From contig JAILHY010000118.1 in the NCBI GenBank assembly GCA_024695575.1, positions 1-53,887 of the forward strand: DNA of 53,887 nucleotides, given 5' to 3'. The notes under the pieces were generated by a model, which saw only the letters and a program-made list of their open reading frames with translations, made no database searches and had not been told where the DNA came from. Origin of the DNA: Lachnospiraceae bacterium. Its GTDB lineage: Bacteria > Bacillota > Clostridia > Lachnospirales > Lachnospiraceae. Shown here one piece after another: positions 1-8,139 of this stretch. The position numbers were made by a program, and so were the translations under genes. Position 1 is the first letter of the stretch. Every line of letters begins with the position of its first letter.

Positions 1-1253
1 TGAACCTTGCCGTCGGCTATCTTAACCTTGGCGTCCTCTATTTCCGCCCTGGCATCAGCGATCTTGACCTTGCCTTCTTCGATATCTGCTTTTGCATCTT
101 CTATCTTCTTTTTGGCATCCTTCAGCTCTTTTTCTTTGGCCTTTAATTCCGCTTCCGAGTCATCAAGCAGTTTCTTCTGCATCGCATACATCTCAGCAGG
201 CGTAAAAGCCTTCATGGAATCAAGCTCTGCCCTGGCATCCTCAAGCTTTGAATAGCCGTCGGAAAGCTTACTCTCGCCGTCTCTTATTTCTTTTTCACCA
301 TCAGCGATCTCCCGCTCCCCGTCTTCGATCTCAAGTTCGTGATCAGCGATCTCCTGCTCCCCGTCGGCGATCTCCTGCTCGTGATCCGCTATTTCCTGCT
401 CGTTGTCGGCAATTTCTTTTTCATGATCCGCAATCTCGGCCTTGGCGTCGTCAAGCTTGCCTCGGGCCTCCGCGATTTCCTCCTCGGCATCGGTCTTTAT
501 GTCCGTATATCTCGAAAAAGCAAGTTCGTCAAGCAGTTCCTGCGCCCGGTCCTCGTACTCTTCCATCCTGTCCTCATATCGGTCTGAATAGATCTTCTCA
601 TCCGAGGCATCGGTGATGGCGTAGATTTCCGTATAATACTCGCTGTCAAAAGCTCCTGCGGGTACGCAAATAAATCCTGCAAGGGTTCCGTCCCCCACAG
701 AAGTCGCTCCGCGCTCATAGTTTACGTAGAGAGGCGTTCTGCAAAGCCCCACTACGGTAAACTCCCGCACTTTGAAAAGATCCAGCGTGGATTCTTTGTT
801 GGAATCAAGGATCGAAACCTTGGATCCGATGACGTCAGATCTGTAGGTGTAATCGTCGAGAAGACACTCGTTCTCCGAAACGGGGGCTCTTCCCTCCGTC
901 ACTATGGGAACGTTTATTTTGTCTGACAAAGAAAGAAATTTGACTGTTGTACCCACATCCCCGATGTTAACAAGGGCATCGGTACTGTATGCGCCCTCCG
1001 CGTTCCTTACAAAATCAAGTTCACGAAAGGCCTCCACGTCCTTATCCTCAAGGCCCAGAGTTGAAATGAGACGAAGATCATGAAAGTTACAATCTCTGAA
1101 ATACTCGTCTCCCGTTTCGATCATGGCATCCTGAGAGGCCGAAAGACCCGCATAAAAACCAACTCCCAGCCCAACAATGGCAAGAATCGCCATGTAACGC
1201 CCGAAGCTGTTTCCGATTTCTCTTAAGGTGTTGGTCCAGAGAGCTTTCTTCAT
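1..1253 (-). CDS. FtsX-family ABC exporter permease with long coiled coil, partial at left edge
   Basis: The frame is open from ATG at 1253 to the window edge (417 codons), so the C-terminus is missing. It starts MKKALWTNTLREI, then has one hydrophobic membrane segment (about residues 17-37), an extracellular MacB-like region (to about residue 255), and then a long run of seven-residue units of the EIADGEQ type that predicts an extended coiled coil. This is the layout of large FtsX/MacB-type permeases of Firmicutes; the remaining membrane helices would lie beyond the edge. It follows the ATPase gene at 1380-2081 in the same direction, so the two should form one exporter. The Shine-Dalgarno before ATG 1253 is weak. 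Substrate unknown; family assignment fairly sure. Confidence 0.85.
   Translation of the reverse strand, partial: MKKALWTNTLREIGNSFGRYMAILAIVGLGVGFYAGLSASQDAMIETGDEYFRDCNFHDLRLISTLGLEDKDVEAFRELDFVRNAEGAYSTDALVNIGDVGTTVKFLSLSDKINVPIVTEGRAPVSENECLLDDYTYRSDVIGSKVSILDSNKESTLDLFKVREFTVVGLCRTPLYVNYERGATSVGDGTLAGFICVPAGAFDSEYYTEIYAITDASDEKIYSDRYEDRMEEYEDRAQELLDELAFSRYTDIKTDAEEEIAEARGKLDDAKAEIADHEKEIADNEQEIADHEQEIADGEQEIADHELEIEDGEREIADGEKEIRDGESKLSDGYSKLEDARAELDSMKAFTPAEMYAMQKKLLDDSEAELKAKEKELKDAKKKIEDAKADIEEGKVKIADARAEIEDAKVKIADGKV
249..437 (-). repeat. Nine tandem 21-bp units encoding coiled-coil heptads
   Basis: Within the permease gene nine consecutive 21-bp units encode heptads close to E-I-A-D-x-E-x (EIADHEK, EIADNEQ, EIADGEQ and similar). 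DNA identity between units is high but not perfect. A second, more diverged heptad series (KKKIEDA, KADIEEG types) covers roughly 3-140. The tandem structure predicts a straight extracellular coiled coil whose length could vary between strains by unit gain or loss. Confidence 0.85.
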
Positions 1254-1292
1254 ACTGTTATTATTCCAGACAGGAACCACTGTTCATCAGAC

Positions 1293-1381
1293 AAGATCCT
1301 TCGACTTCGGCTACGCCTCCGCTCAGGATGACACTACATTTATGTCATTCTGAGCGAAACGAAGTGGAGTCGAAGAATCTT
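1293..1381. repeat. Imperfect long inverted repeat (REP/MITE-like)
   Basis: A left arm of about 41 bases beginning AAGATCCTTCGACT and a right arm of about 39 bases ending AGTCGAAGAATCTT are near-perfect reverse complements around a loop of about 9 bases (CTACATTTA). The element fills most of the gap between the ABC ATPase and permease genes, and its right end carries the ATPase stop codon (1380-1382). Similar palindromes rich in TTCGACT and GCTCAG are, to my recollection, dispersed in many gut bacterial genomes. I saw no second copy in this window. In the operon mRNA it would form a very strong hairpin. Confidence 0.75.
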
Positions 1382-2081
1382 ACCAAGTTATGGTTTCGAT
1401 AGATTCCGGGTTCGGATTCTCTTCGATCCCTTCTATTACTCCGCTTTTAACTCTTATTATCCTGTCAGCCATTCTTGTTATGGCCTGATTATGAGTTATG
1501 ACTATGACGGTTTTTCCCGTATTTCTGCAGGTGTATTGTAATAGTTTCAATATTGCCTTACCCGTGTTGTAATCAAGGGCACCTGTAGGCTCGTCACAAA
1601 GCAAGAGCTTTGGATTCTTGGCAATGGCTCTTGCGATAGCCACGCGCTGCTGCTCGCCGCCCGATAACTGCGCCGGGAAATTGTACATCCTGTCCTGTAA
1701 TCCCACCTCTGTAAGAACATCCGCAGCGCTTAAAGGATCCTTACATATCTGTGCCGCAAGTTCCACGTTCTCAAGAGCTGTAAGGTTCTGTACAAGGTTA
1801 TAAAACTGGAAAACAAATCCCACATCGAAACGCCTGTAGGTGGTAAGCTCTCTCTTTGAAAAAGAAGAAATCACCTTGCCATCCACAGTCACTGTTCCTG
1901 CAGTGAGGGTGTCCATGCCTCCGAGGATATTGAGGATCGTGGTCTTTCCGGCACCGCTTGCGCCAACGATCACCACAAACTGACCATCCTCCACGGTAAA
2001 GCTTGCACCGTCAAGAGCGTGAGTCGCGATTTCACCCGTCTGATATACCTTGGTTACTCCGTCAAAATCGATAAAAGACAT
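1380..2081 (-). CDS. ABC transporter ATP-binding protein (MacB/LolD type)
   Basis: This is the nucleotide-binding subunit of the exporter whose permease lies at 1-1253. It has Walker [10 protein letters not shown] (about residue 40), signature [14 protein letters not shown], Walker [13 protein letters not shown] and the switch histidine in VITHNQ. At 233 residues it is normal for the family. ATG 2081 is preferred over an in-frame TTG at 2084: AGGAG lies 7 bases upstream and the ATG overlaps the previous stop as TGATG. It is translationally coupled to the methyltransferase gene upstream. Its 3' end runs into the palindromic repeat at 1293-1381. The substrate is unknown. Confidence 0.93.
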   Translation of the reverse strand: MSFIDFDGVTKVYQTGEIATHALDGASFTVEDGQFVVIVGASGAGKTTILNILGGMDTLTAGTVTVDGKVISSFSKRELTTYRRFDVGFVFQFYNLVQNLTALENVELAAQICKDPLSAADVLTEVGLQDRMYNFPAQLSGGEQQRVAIARAIAKNPKLLLCDEPTGALDYNTGKAILKLLQYTCRNTGKTVIVITHNQAITRMADRIIRVKSGVIEGIEENPNPESIETITW

Positions 2082-2794
2082 CAAAAATCTCCTTTTGTTG
2101 CCGCAAACAATGCGATGCTCGCAGCAATAGGCAGGTTGAGAGAGTCTATGTTGGCAGAATGTCTGATGAGTATACCCGTTCCCACTTCCAGAAAAGAATC
2201 CGGAAGTCCCGTTGCTTCGTTGCCGAAAATAAGGGAATAGGGCTTAACAAACTCTGCCTCCGAAAGGGATTTCTTTCCCTTTAGTACAAATGGATAGAGG
2301 TTCCTTCCGTGGAAGGCCTCACTGTATTTCTCAAAAGAATCAAATACGGAAATATTAAGATGAAAAACCGCTCCCATGGATGCTCGAACGGTCTTTGGAT
2401 CAAATTCGTCAACCGCGGGAGTTATGATGACAAGGTCGGTAACATTAAACCCTGCCATGGAGCGCATTATGGTTCCCATGTTTCCCGCATTTGAGGGATT
2501 AACAAGGACTACATGATTTGCGTTTCCTGTAACATCGCGATGGGACTTCTTAAATTCACCGATTACAAAACAGTTTTCTTTTTGCGATAAGATATTAAAG
2601 GGCTTGTCGCCGTACTCAACAGGCACGTTACATTCCACGCAAAGCATAAGGAGCTTATCCAAGGATTCGCCTTCCTGCATCTTTGAATGAATATAGACCT
2701 TGCGGGCATATTCCGGCGCATACTTTAAAAGTTCGAAGGTCAGTGTGATCCCGAGGGCATATGAATTTTCGTCTTCACGTCTGTAACGTTTCAT
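2081..2794 (-). CDS. TrmH/SpoU-family (SPOUT) RNA 2'-O-methyltransferase
   Basis: Predicted S-adenosylmethionine-dependent ribose methyltransferase acting on rRNA or tRNA in the cytoplasm. All three SPOUT knot motifs are visible: NPSNAGNMGTIMRS (about residue 100), LIFGNEATGLP (about 190) and IRHSANIDSLNLPIAAS near the C-terminus. The N-terminal about 90 residues form the substrate-binding part common to SpoU enzymes. 237 residues. Start ATG 2794 overlaps the lgt stop as ATGA, with GAGG 4 bases upstream. The exact target nucleotide cannot be deduced from sequence alone. Confidence 0.9.
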   Translation of the reverse strand: MKRYRREDENSYALGITLTFELLKYAPEYARKVYIHSKMQEGESLDKLLMLCVECNVPVEYGDKPFNILSQKENCFVIGEFKKSHRDVTGNANHVVLVNPSNAGNMGTIMRSMAGFNVTDLVIITPAVDEFDPKTVRASMGAVFHLNISVFDSFEKYSEAFHGRNLYPFVLKGKKSLSEAEFVKPYSLIFGNEATGLPDSFLEVGTGILIRHSANIDSLNLPIAASIALFAATKGDF

Positions 2795-3588
2795 TGATCC
2801 TCACTCTTATCCTCAACAGTTTCCGCCGCGATCTCTGCGGGCTTCTCTTCATGTTTGATGCCCCAGATCAGAAGTCCTGCGCCAAAAAGAAAAGCAAATA
2901 TCCCGTAAAACTGGGATGTGGAAAGAGGTCCTACCGAACCCCTGTAGTCGTTTCTGAAAAACTCGATTATAAATCTTCCGGTGCTGTAGAAGATAAAGTA
3001 ACAGCCAAGCACGATGCCTTTCTTTTTCACTCTGGAAGCGATAAAAAGAAGGAGCAGGGTATTAAGGAAATTGCCTGCGGAAGAAAAAAGCTGAGTCGGA
3101 AGAAGCGGCACGTCATTAGGCGCGAAATCCGAATGATGGAAGGTAACAGCCACCGGGCATGTGGATTCCCGTCCGTAACAGCAGCCTGCAAAGAAACAGC
3201 CTATACGACCGAAAGCCTGTCCCAATGCAACCGAAGGGATGTTGTGCTCCATGTAGGTGAGGAAATCCTGCTTTCTTATGCGGCAGTCCACCCATATCGC
3301 AAATAGACCACACGTGAGTCCGCCAAATACCACAAATCCGCTTGATGAAAGCACCGACCAGGGATTATCAAGGAAAGCACGCCATTCCACAATAAGATAC
3401 AGGATCTTGGCGCCGATAAAACCAAAGATCACACCTACAAAAACAAGCTCGTAGCAAAGATCCGCGCTTAAGCCTCGCTTCTTGGCTCTGAACGTGGACA
3501 TCCAAAGCGCAAGCAGCACTCCTATCGCAATGCAGGCTCCGTAACCGTGAACGGTCAGCGGGCCTATGGAAAACCAGTCATTATACAT
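2791..3588 (-). CDS. lgt: Prolipoprotein diacylglyceryl transferase
   Basis: Membrane enzyme that transfers diacylglycerol from phosphatidylglycerol to the lipobox cysteine of prelipoproteins. The family signature is present as GRIGCFFAGCCYGRES, with an essential-type histidine in HNIPSVALGQ just before it and several hydrophobic helices. The frame is open further upstream, but ATG 3588 (MYNDWFSIG) is chosen because GGAGG lies 4 bases before it and the family starts here; this gives 265 residues, the usual size. The acpP terminator U-tract ends directly against this Shine-Dalgarno. The SPOUT and ABC genes follow with 4-base overlaps. Confidence 0.93.
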   Translation of the reverse strand: MYNDWFSIGPLTVHGYGACIAIGVLLALWMSTFRAKKRGLSADLCYELVFVGVIFGFIGAKILYLIVEWRAFLDNPWSVLSSSGFVVFGGLTCGLFAIWVDCRIRKQDFLTYMEHNIPSVALGQAFGRIGCFFAGCCYGRESTCPVAVTFHHSDFAPNDVPLLPTQLFSSAGNFLNTLLLLFIASRVKKKGIVLGCYFIFYSTGRFIIEFFRNDYRGSVGPLSTSQFYGIFAFLFGAGLLIWGIKHEEKPAEIAAETVEDKSEDQ

Positions 3589-3597
3589 ATATCCTCC

Positions 3598-3626
3598 AAA
3601 AAAAATGCTCCGGCATCTGCCGGAGC
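3598..3626 (-). terminator. Intrinsic terminator of acpP, abutting the lgt Shine-Dalgarno
   Basis: A perfect 8-bp GC-rich stem (GCTCCGGC/GCCGGAGC) with a 4-base loop (3607-3626) is followed on the minus strand by eight T (3605-3598). GGAGG of lgt begins immediately after. lgt and the genes below it therefore depend on readthrough or on a promoter I could not find in this gap. Confidence 0.9.
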
Positions 3627-3643
3627 TTAGTTTGTCCAAACAA

Positions 3644-3871
3644 TCAATCAGCGTACTTCTTGATGAAGTCCAGTACATCCCCGACAGTCTGAATGTCCTC
3701 CAGTTCCTCGGGGTTAAGCTCGATATTGTACTCCTCCTCGAAAGCCATAACAAGCTCTAAAAGATCCAAAGAATCAACGCCAAGATCATCCTTAAAGTTG
3801 GTATCCTCGTCGATCTCTGCATCCTCAAGTCCAAGCTGATTTCTAATAATGTCAATTACCTTATCTAACAT
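3644..3871 (-). CDS. acpP: Acyl carrier protein
   Basis: 75-residue acidic four-helix carrier that holds growing acyl chains on a 4'-phosphopantetheine arm during fatty acid synthesis. The attachment serine is in the canonical GVDSLDLLELV motif (about residue 35). ATG 3871 (MLDKVIDII) is preferred over an upstream TTG at 3892 because AGGAG sits 7 bases before it and the protein then has normal length. The gene has its own strong promoter (3919-3948) and terminator (3598-3626), so it is probably a monocistronic, highly transcribed unit. No other fatty acid genes are nearby. Confidence 0.95.
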   Translation of the reverse strand: MLDKVIDIIRNQLGLEDAEIDEDTNFKDDLGVDSLDLLELVMAFEEEYNIELNPEELEDIQTVGDVLDFIKKYAD

Positions 3872-3918
3872 AAGTTGTCTCCTAAAACCCAATACTATTT
3901 AAAGGTATCTGTAAGCCA

Positions 3919-3948
3919 AGTATATCCACATCCGACGGGGTATGTCAA
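3919..3948 (-). promoter_or_regulatory. Sigma-A-type promoter of acpP
   Basis: TTGACA (3943-3948) and TATACT (3919-3924) with an 18-base spacer. The -35 box contains the TGA stop of the upstream methyltransferase gene. The predicted start near 3912 gives a leader of about 40 bases. Confidence 0.75.
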
Positions 3949-4682
3949 TACCCATAAATGTCATAAATTTCGTCGGTATATTCACCTTGTGATTTGTATA
4001 TTATCAAAGGCTTATTAACCGTTAGTCGAGACCGTCCTCCGCGGACCGCTTCGATCAGGACCATATTGGGTTCCTGATCCACAAAAGGATATACGAACTG
4101 CATTCTTTTGGGCTCCAGTTTGTGGCTCACAAGGGTAGTTATTATCTCCGCAAGTCTGAAGGGCCTGTGCACCAGAAAGAAAGAGCCTCCCGGCTTAAGC
4201 AGTGTAGCCGCTTCCCTTGCCACGTCCTCGAAAGTACACAATATCTCATGCCTTGCTATCGCCATTGCCGAATCCGGATTCTTAAGTCCGTGCTCACCGA
4301 TCATATAAGGCGGATTGCAGGTTATTGCATCAAATCCGGCCTTTGGAAAAAGAAGCCCTGCTTCCTTAATATCCCCTTCGACAATATTTATACGTTCTTC
4401 CAGACTGTTAAGCATAACACTTCGAAGTGCCATGTCGGCACTCTCATGCTGGATCTCAAGCCCCGTTATATGCGAAGCCTCAGTCTTAGCAGACAAAAGA
4501 ATGGGAATGATCCCCGTTCCGGTACCCATATCAAGGACATTCGCGCCCTGTTTGACATGGACAAATCCCGAAAGTAGCACCGCATCCATTCCAAAGCAGA
4601 ATCGCCCCGGATCCTGAATGATCTTAAGGCCGTTTCGCTCAAGGTCGTCTACTCTTTCGCCTTCCCTGACAAGTTCTTCCAC
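3945..4682 (-). CDS. N6-adenine methyltransferase, TrmN6/YabB family
   Basis: S-adenosylmethionine-dependent methyltransferase related to the enzyme that modifies A37 of tRNA1(Val). It shows the SAM-binding loop LDMGTGTGIIPILL (about residue 50), an acidic motif II (GLEIQHES) and the amino-methylase motif NPPYMIG (about residue 120). GTG at 4682 is the likely start: it directly follows the ricT stop, with GGAG six bases upstream. 245 residues. In Bacillus subtilis the homologous yabB also sits downstream of yaaT (ricT), so synteny supports the call. The exact substrate is not established. Confidence 0.88.
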   Translation of the reverse strand: MEELVREGERVDDLERNGLKIIQDPGRFCFGMDAVLLSGFVHVKQGANVLDMGTGTGIIPILLSAKTEASHITGLEIQHESADMALRSVMLNSLEERINIVEGDIKEAGLLFPKAGFDAITCNPPYMIGEHGLKNPDSAMAIARHEILCTFEDVAREAATLLKPGGSFFLVHRPFRLAEIITTLVSHKLEPKRMQFVYPFVDQEPNMVLIEAVRGGRSRLTVNKPLIIYKSQGEYTDEIYDIYGY

Positions 4683-5564
4683 TTAGCTCTCCAGATCCTT
4701 TAATGCCTGTTTTTCTTCTTCGGTAAGTTCGTTCTTGCGACTGCGGCTCTTCTTGAACTTTAATTCCTCGGGTTTGTAGGTAACAAGTTCTTTTTCGTCG
4801 TCGCTTATCTCAATGATGACCTTAACAAGCTGTCTCAGTACATCCACGGAATGCACCTTGCCGGGCTTGTTTCCGTCGATGACCGTAACATTCTCGCCCA
4901 CGTAGGGAAGATTCTTGTTAAGCTCTTCGTAGGTTTCTTCTTCGTTCTTAAGGCAGCACATAAGTCTTCCGCAGACACCCGAGATCTTAAGGGCGTTAAG
5001 GGAAAGATTCTGTTCCTTGGCCATTTTGATAGACACGGGAGAAAAATCGCCCATGTAGGAATTGCAGCAGATCTGACGTCCGCAGATGCCGATACCGCCG
5101 CGAAGCTTTGCTTCATCCCTGACACCCACCTGACGCATCTCAATGCGGGTATGGAAAACAGCCGCAAGATCCTTGACCAGCTCTCTGAAATCGACACGAT
5201 TGTCACTGAAGTAATAGAAAATGATCTTACTGTTGTCGAAGGTATACTCGACATTGATCAGTTTCATGGGAAGATTTCTGGTGTCGATCTTTTCCTTGCA
5301 GATACCGAAAGCACGGGTTTCTTTTTCACGGTTGTTGTTCTCTTTGGTATCGTCCTCGGGAGTAGCCACTCTAACAACGGGCTTAAGGGGCGCAACGATC
5401 TTCTCGTCGGGCACTTCCGATACACCCAGTACAACGGTGCCGTATTCAACTCCGCGGGCAGTCTCCACGATAACATGCTCTTCTCTTTTGATATCAAGCT
5501 CGCCGGGATCGAAGTAATAAACCTTGCCGGCTTCCCTGAAGCGAACTCCTATAACTTTGGTCAT
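4683..5564 (-). CDS. ricT: RicT (YaaT), PSP1-domain regulatory Fe-S protein
   Basis: Homologue of the RicT subunit of the RicA-RicF-RicT complex, which in B. subtilis promotes RNase Y-dependent mRNA processing and affects sporulation and biofilm formation. 293 residues. The PSP1 core contains the cysteine clusters CGRQICC and CGRLMCC, likely Fe-S ligands, and a charged C-terminal tail. Start ATG 5564 has GAGGA six bases upstream. It follows holB by 12 bases, as in the yaaR-holB-yaaT block of Bacillus. No ricA or ricF partner is in view. Confidence 0.92.
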   Translation of the reverse strand: MTKVIGVRFREAGKVYYFDPGELDIKREEHVIVETARGVEYGTVVLGVSEVPDEKIVAPLKPVVRVATPEDDTKENNNREKETRAFGICKEKIDTRNLPMKLINVEYTFDNSKIIFYYFSDNRVDFRELVKDLAAVFHTRIEMRQVGVRDEAKLRGGIGICGRQICCNSYMGDFSPVSIKMAKEQNLSLNALKISGVCGRLMCCLKNEEETYEELNKNLPYVGENVTVIDGNKPGKVHSVDVLRQLVKVIIEISDDEKELVTYKPEELKFKKSRSRKNELTEEEKQALKDLES

Positions 5565-5576
5565 ATACGTTCCTCT

Positions 5577-6572
5577 TTAGTTTTCTTTTATGCACATAAA
5601 CAGAAGCTCCATCGTAAGTTCGAAGTTAACGTTGGCGCCAAGTCGCTCCCTTGCTTTCTCCAATCCTGCGATAATGTTCTGAATACCTTCGTAAGTCGAC
5701 TCTGAAGCCGCTTTTCTAATATACTGTATTTCGTCCTTAAAAATCAAGCCGTTTGCGTCCATTGTGGCTTTAAAAAGAAGCACATCCCTGTAATAAACAA
5801 GGATGATGTCCAGGTAATCGTTGATCTCAAGCTTGTATTCACCTGCTTTTTTGACGGCAGTGGCAAGTTCTGAGATCTCCATTTCCCTGATATGCTTCAA
5901 AAGATTGATAACATCCCGTCTGATGTTGTCGAAATCCTCGTTTGACGCAAGGAGCTTGGCCTTTCCGATGTTACCCCTGGCAAAAGCGACACATACGTCA
6001 GCCTTATAATCCGGAATCTGGACCTCTTCCATGAGGAAACGCTTTACTTCCGCATCGGGAACGGGCCTCATATCAAGCTCCACCGCCCTTGACCTTATGG
6101 TGGGCAGGAGTTCGTCCGCACTGGTAGTCAAAAGAATGATCACCGCATATTCCGGGGGCTCCTCAAATGTCTTAAGAAGCGCGTTCTGGGCCTGCGGGTT
6201 CATTTTCTCGGCTTCGTTGACTATGTATATCTTTTTACGCCCCGAGTAAGGCTTGATGGAAATGTCTTCGTTGATCTGGGTACGAATGTCATCCACGCCG
6301 ATAACGCCGGGCTTATCGTGAGTAACATATATTATGTCGGGATTGTTCTTCGAAAAAGCCTGATGACAGCTGTGACAGTTGTTACAAGGTATATCGTGCC
6401 CCTCTTCACCCGTACAAAGGAGCGCAGCCGCAAAAATCCGGGCAATAAATTCCTTGCCCGAATACTTTTCTCCCACGATAATGTAGGCATGACTTACAGT
6501 ATCGTGTTCAACTGCCGTGATCAGGTGCTTCTTTAGCATGTCCTGACCGATAATGTCCGAAAAATTTGGCAT
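5577..6572 (-). CDS. holB: DNA polymerase III delta' subunit
   Basis: Clamp-loader subunit of the replicative polymerase, 331 residues. The N-terminal AAA+ module has a degenerate P-loop (GEKYSGKE), a four-cysteine zinc module (C after LL, then CNNCHSC, about residues 53-70), a Walker B-like IYIVNEAEKM, the arginine-finger-type SRAVEL segment and the sensor LLLTTS. The alpha-helical collar follows. Start ATG 6572 has AAGG seven bases upstream. The position between yaaR and ricT matches the conserved Firmicutes replication-associated block. Confidence 0.93.
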   Translation of the reverse strand: MPNFSDIIGQDMLKKHLITAVEHDTVSHAYIIVGEKYSGKEFIARIFAAALLCTGEEGHDIPCNNCHSCHQAFSKNNPDIIYVTHDKPGVIGVDDIRTQINEDISIKPYSGRKKIYIVNEAEKMNPQAQNALLKTFEEPPEYAVIILLTTSADELLPTIRSRAVELDMRPVPDAEVKRFLMEEVQIPDYKADVCVAFARGNIGKAKLLASNEDFDNIRRDVINLLKHIREMEISELATAVKKAGEYKLEINDYLDIILVYYRDVLLFKATMDANGLIFKDEIQYIRKAASESTYEGIQNIIAGLEKARERLGANVNFELTMELLFMCIKEN

Positions 6573-6598
6573 ATTAGTACCTTGTATGGAATCTCTTT

Positions 6599-7039
6599 TT
6601 ACGTAAATATATCTAAGATCAGACCGCGTATATCTCCGATCTTCTGGAGTATCGTGAGGTTATCCTTCTGTTCTTTTATCAGTTCTCCCGCCAGTTCATC
6701 CAAGGTCTGGTCCACAAGTCTGATAATGCCGTAAACCCTGTGCCGACCCTTTCTGTCAAGGAAGTTCTCTCTGGAAAAAGCATGGGATCTAGAAACGATC
6801 TCATTCATGAAATCCTTTATGAGACTCCGGTAATGGCGCATATCGCGGATGTCTTTCTTTTTGGCGATACGCTCACCCTGCATGGTGATCTCGTCCATGA
6901 GCGCACCAAGACGAGCCTGCAGATCCTCTTCGGATATGCGGCTCATGAGCATGAACTTAAACTCGTCGTTAGTCTGCTGAACCTGTCCGGTCTGCTGAAC
7001 CTGCCCGGTCTGGGTCAGCTGGGTGATCTTAACGTCCAT
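6599..7039 (-). CDS. yaaR: YaaR family protein (DUF327)
   Basis: 146-residue protein, mostly helical (residues 30-146), of the YaaR/DUF327 family, function unknown. The N-terminal part has a small perfect duplication TGQVQQ TGQVQQ, encoded by duplicated 18-bp units near 6985-7015. ATG 7039 overlaps the end of the gmk-like gene by 11 bases, so translation is probably coupled; a longer start at 7081 would overlap far more. It is always near holB and ricT in Firmicutes, which supports the identification. Confidence 0.88.
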   Translation of the reverse strand: MDVKITQLTQTGQVQQTGQVQQTNDEFKFMLMSRISEEDLQARLGALMDEITMQGERIAKKKDIRDMRHYRSLIKDFMNEIVSRSHAFSRENFLDRKGRHRVYGIIRLVDQTLDELAGELIKEQKDNLTILQKIGDIRGLILDIFT

Positions 7040-7628
7040 TCGCTCCCATTTCCCTGTCGATGTACGCCCTGATGGAATCAAGGCAGGTACGCAAGTTTAT
7101 ATTTTCAAATCTTTCCGTTATCCCGGCTTCTGCAATCTTTTCCTCGGAAAAGTCTTCCGAATCAGCCAGGAATCTTCGGCACATTTCTTTTAATTTAGGG
7201 GTTTTCTGTTTCTTTTCCCTATTAAGGGCCCGCTGCAGTCTGTCGATATCATCAAGTTCCACCAGAACGGGGATCAGACGATCCTTGCCGAAATACTTAC
7301 ATAGTTTCACGTAAGACTCGATCGTTCCGATGGTGATAAAGTTATCTTCGGAGTCAAACTGCCCGTCGTCCACCGTGAAATATCTCCAGGGACCGTGAGC
7401 CGAAGGATAGCATCTGTCCTCGATGATGGTGCCCTTGTCCTTAAGTGTCTGAAAGCCTTCCTCGTCCACAAAGAAGTACTCTCTGCCCTCTTGCTCACCT
7501 GAACGGATTGGCCTCGTGGTATATGACACTATTGTCTTTAATGAGTATGGATTGTCCCTTAGCAGTTCCTTGAAGATCGTGTCTTTACCTGTTGAGCTTT
7601 TGCCCATTATGTAGATTATTTTTCCCAA
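7029..7628 (-). CDS. gmk: Guanylate kinase-like P-loop kinase
   Basis: 199-residue nucleoside monophosphate kinase of the guanylate kinase family. P-loop MGKSSTGKDTI (about residue 8), GMP-binding strand SYTTRPIRSGEQEGREYFF with the typical TTRP...GE..G.EYFF spacing, and an extended helical C-terminus. TTG at 7628 is the probable start (GGAG eight bases upstream); the next ATG at 7607 would cut off the first beta strand. It overlaps the HD-protein gene by 44 bases. It sits where Bacillus has thymidylate kinase, but the motifs are guanylate kinase-like. It may be a second, diverged copy rather than the main gmk. Confidence 0.82.
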   Translation of the reverse strand: MGKIIYIMGKSSTGKDTIFKELLRDNPYSLKTIVSYTTRPIRSGEQEGREYFFVDEEGFQTLKDKGTIIEDRCYPSAHGPWRYFTVDDGQFDSEDNFITIGTIESYVKLCKYFGKDRLIPVLVELDDIDRLQRALNREKKQKTPKLKEMCRRFLADSEDFSEEKIAEAGITERFENINLRTCLDSIRAYIDREMGANGR

Positions 7629-8139
7629 TGATACGTCTCCGAAGTCTGATCATTCTCGATCTGTTATGAAGTCTCAGTGATTCCAGTGTTGAAATATACT
7701 TATCGGCCGCCGTCACCACCCAGGCCTCGCGGCATTTCGGCGGCTTAACGGTCATGGGCCACATGTGCTTGGATATGATATCCTCTTCTTTGTCTGAAAG
7801 AACAAAGTCCTTGCGCGCGTTCCTTAAAGCCACTCCCGGGTGATAGAAACCGTGGAGCGGATTAAAATCCTTTCTGCTTGTATCATGCCAGTCATAAAGA
7901 AAATAATCGTGAAGCAGCGCACCTCTTATGAGATCCCTCTCGGAACAGTTGATGTGGAGCTTCTTGTTGAGCCAGGCAGCGGCGTAAGCCACCTTGAGGC
8001 TGTGTTTCATGACAGACACGTCACCATGCTGTATATTACGCGCAGAATCAAGGAAATTGGGGTGTTTCAATATATCAGAGCCGTGTTCCCTGATGGCGTT
8101 TCGTATTTCAAGCGTGTTTCTTATCTTATTGCGATTCAA
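7585..8139 (-). CDS. HD-domain phosphohydrolase
   Basis: Small metal-dependent HD hydrolase. Metal-binding residues are seen in MKHSLKVAYAA (His), LLHDYFLYDWH (His-Asp) and a later aspartate in VVTAADKY; HD proteins of this size typically act on nucleotides, but the substrate here is unknown. No ATG start exists: TTG 8139 is chosen because AAGAAGG lies seven bases upstream and a -10-like TATAAT at 8170-8175 places the transcript start near 8163. TTG 8157 would leave almost no leader. It is the first gene of the gmk-yaaR-holB-ricT operon and overlaps gmk by 44 bases. Confidence 0.82.
   Translation of the reverse strand: MNRNKIRNTLEIRNAIREHGSDILKHPNFLDSARNIQHGDVSVMKHSLKVAYAAAWLNKKLHINCSERDLIRGALLHDYFLYDWHDTSRKDFNPLHGFYHPGVALRNARKDFVLSDKEEDIISKHMWPMTVKPPKCREAWVVTAADKYISTLESLRLHNRSRMIRLRRRIIGKNNLHNGQKLNR

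Noticed and set aside
7-718. Plus-strand open frames across 7-718
   Set aside because: They are antisense to the heptad coding region of the partial permease, whose minus-strand frame shows consistent protein features.
4851-5705. Long plus-strand open frame across 4851-5705
   Set aside because: Fully antisense to ricT and the end of holB; no start site or recognisable protein.
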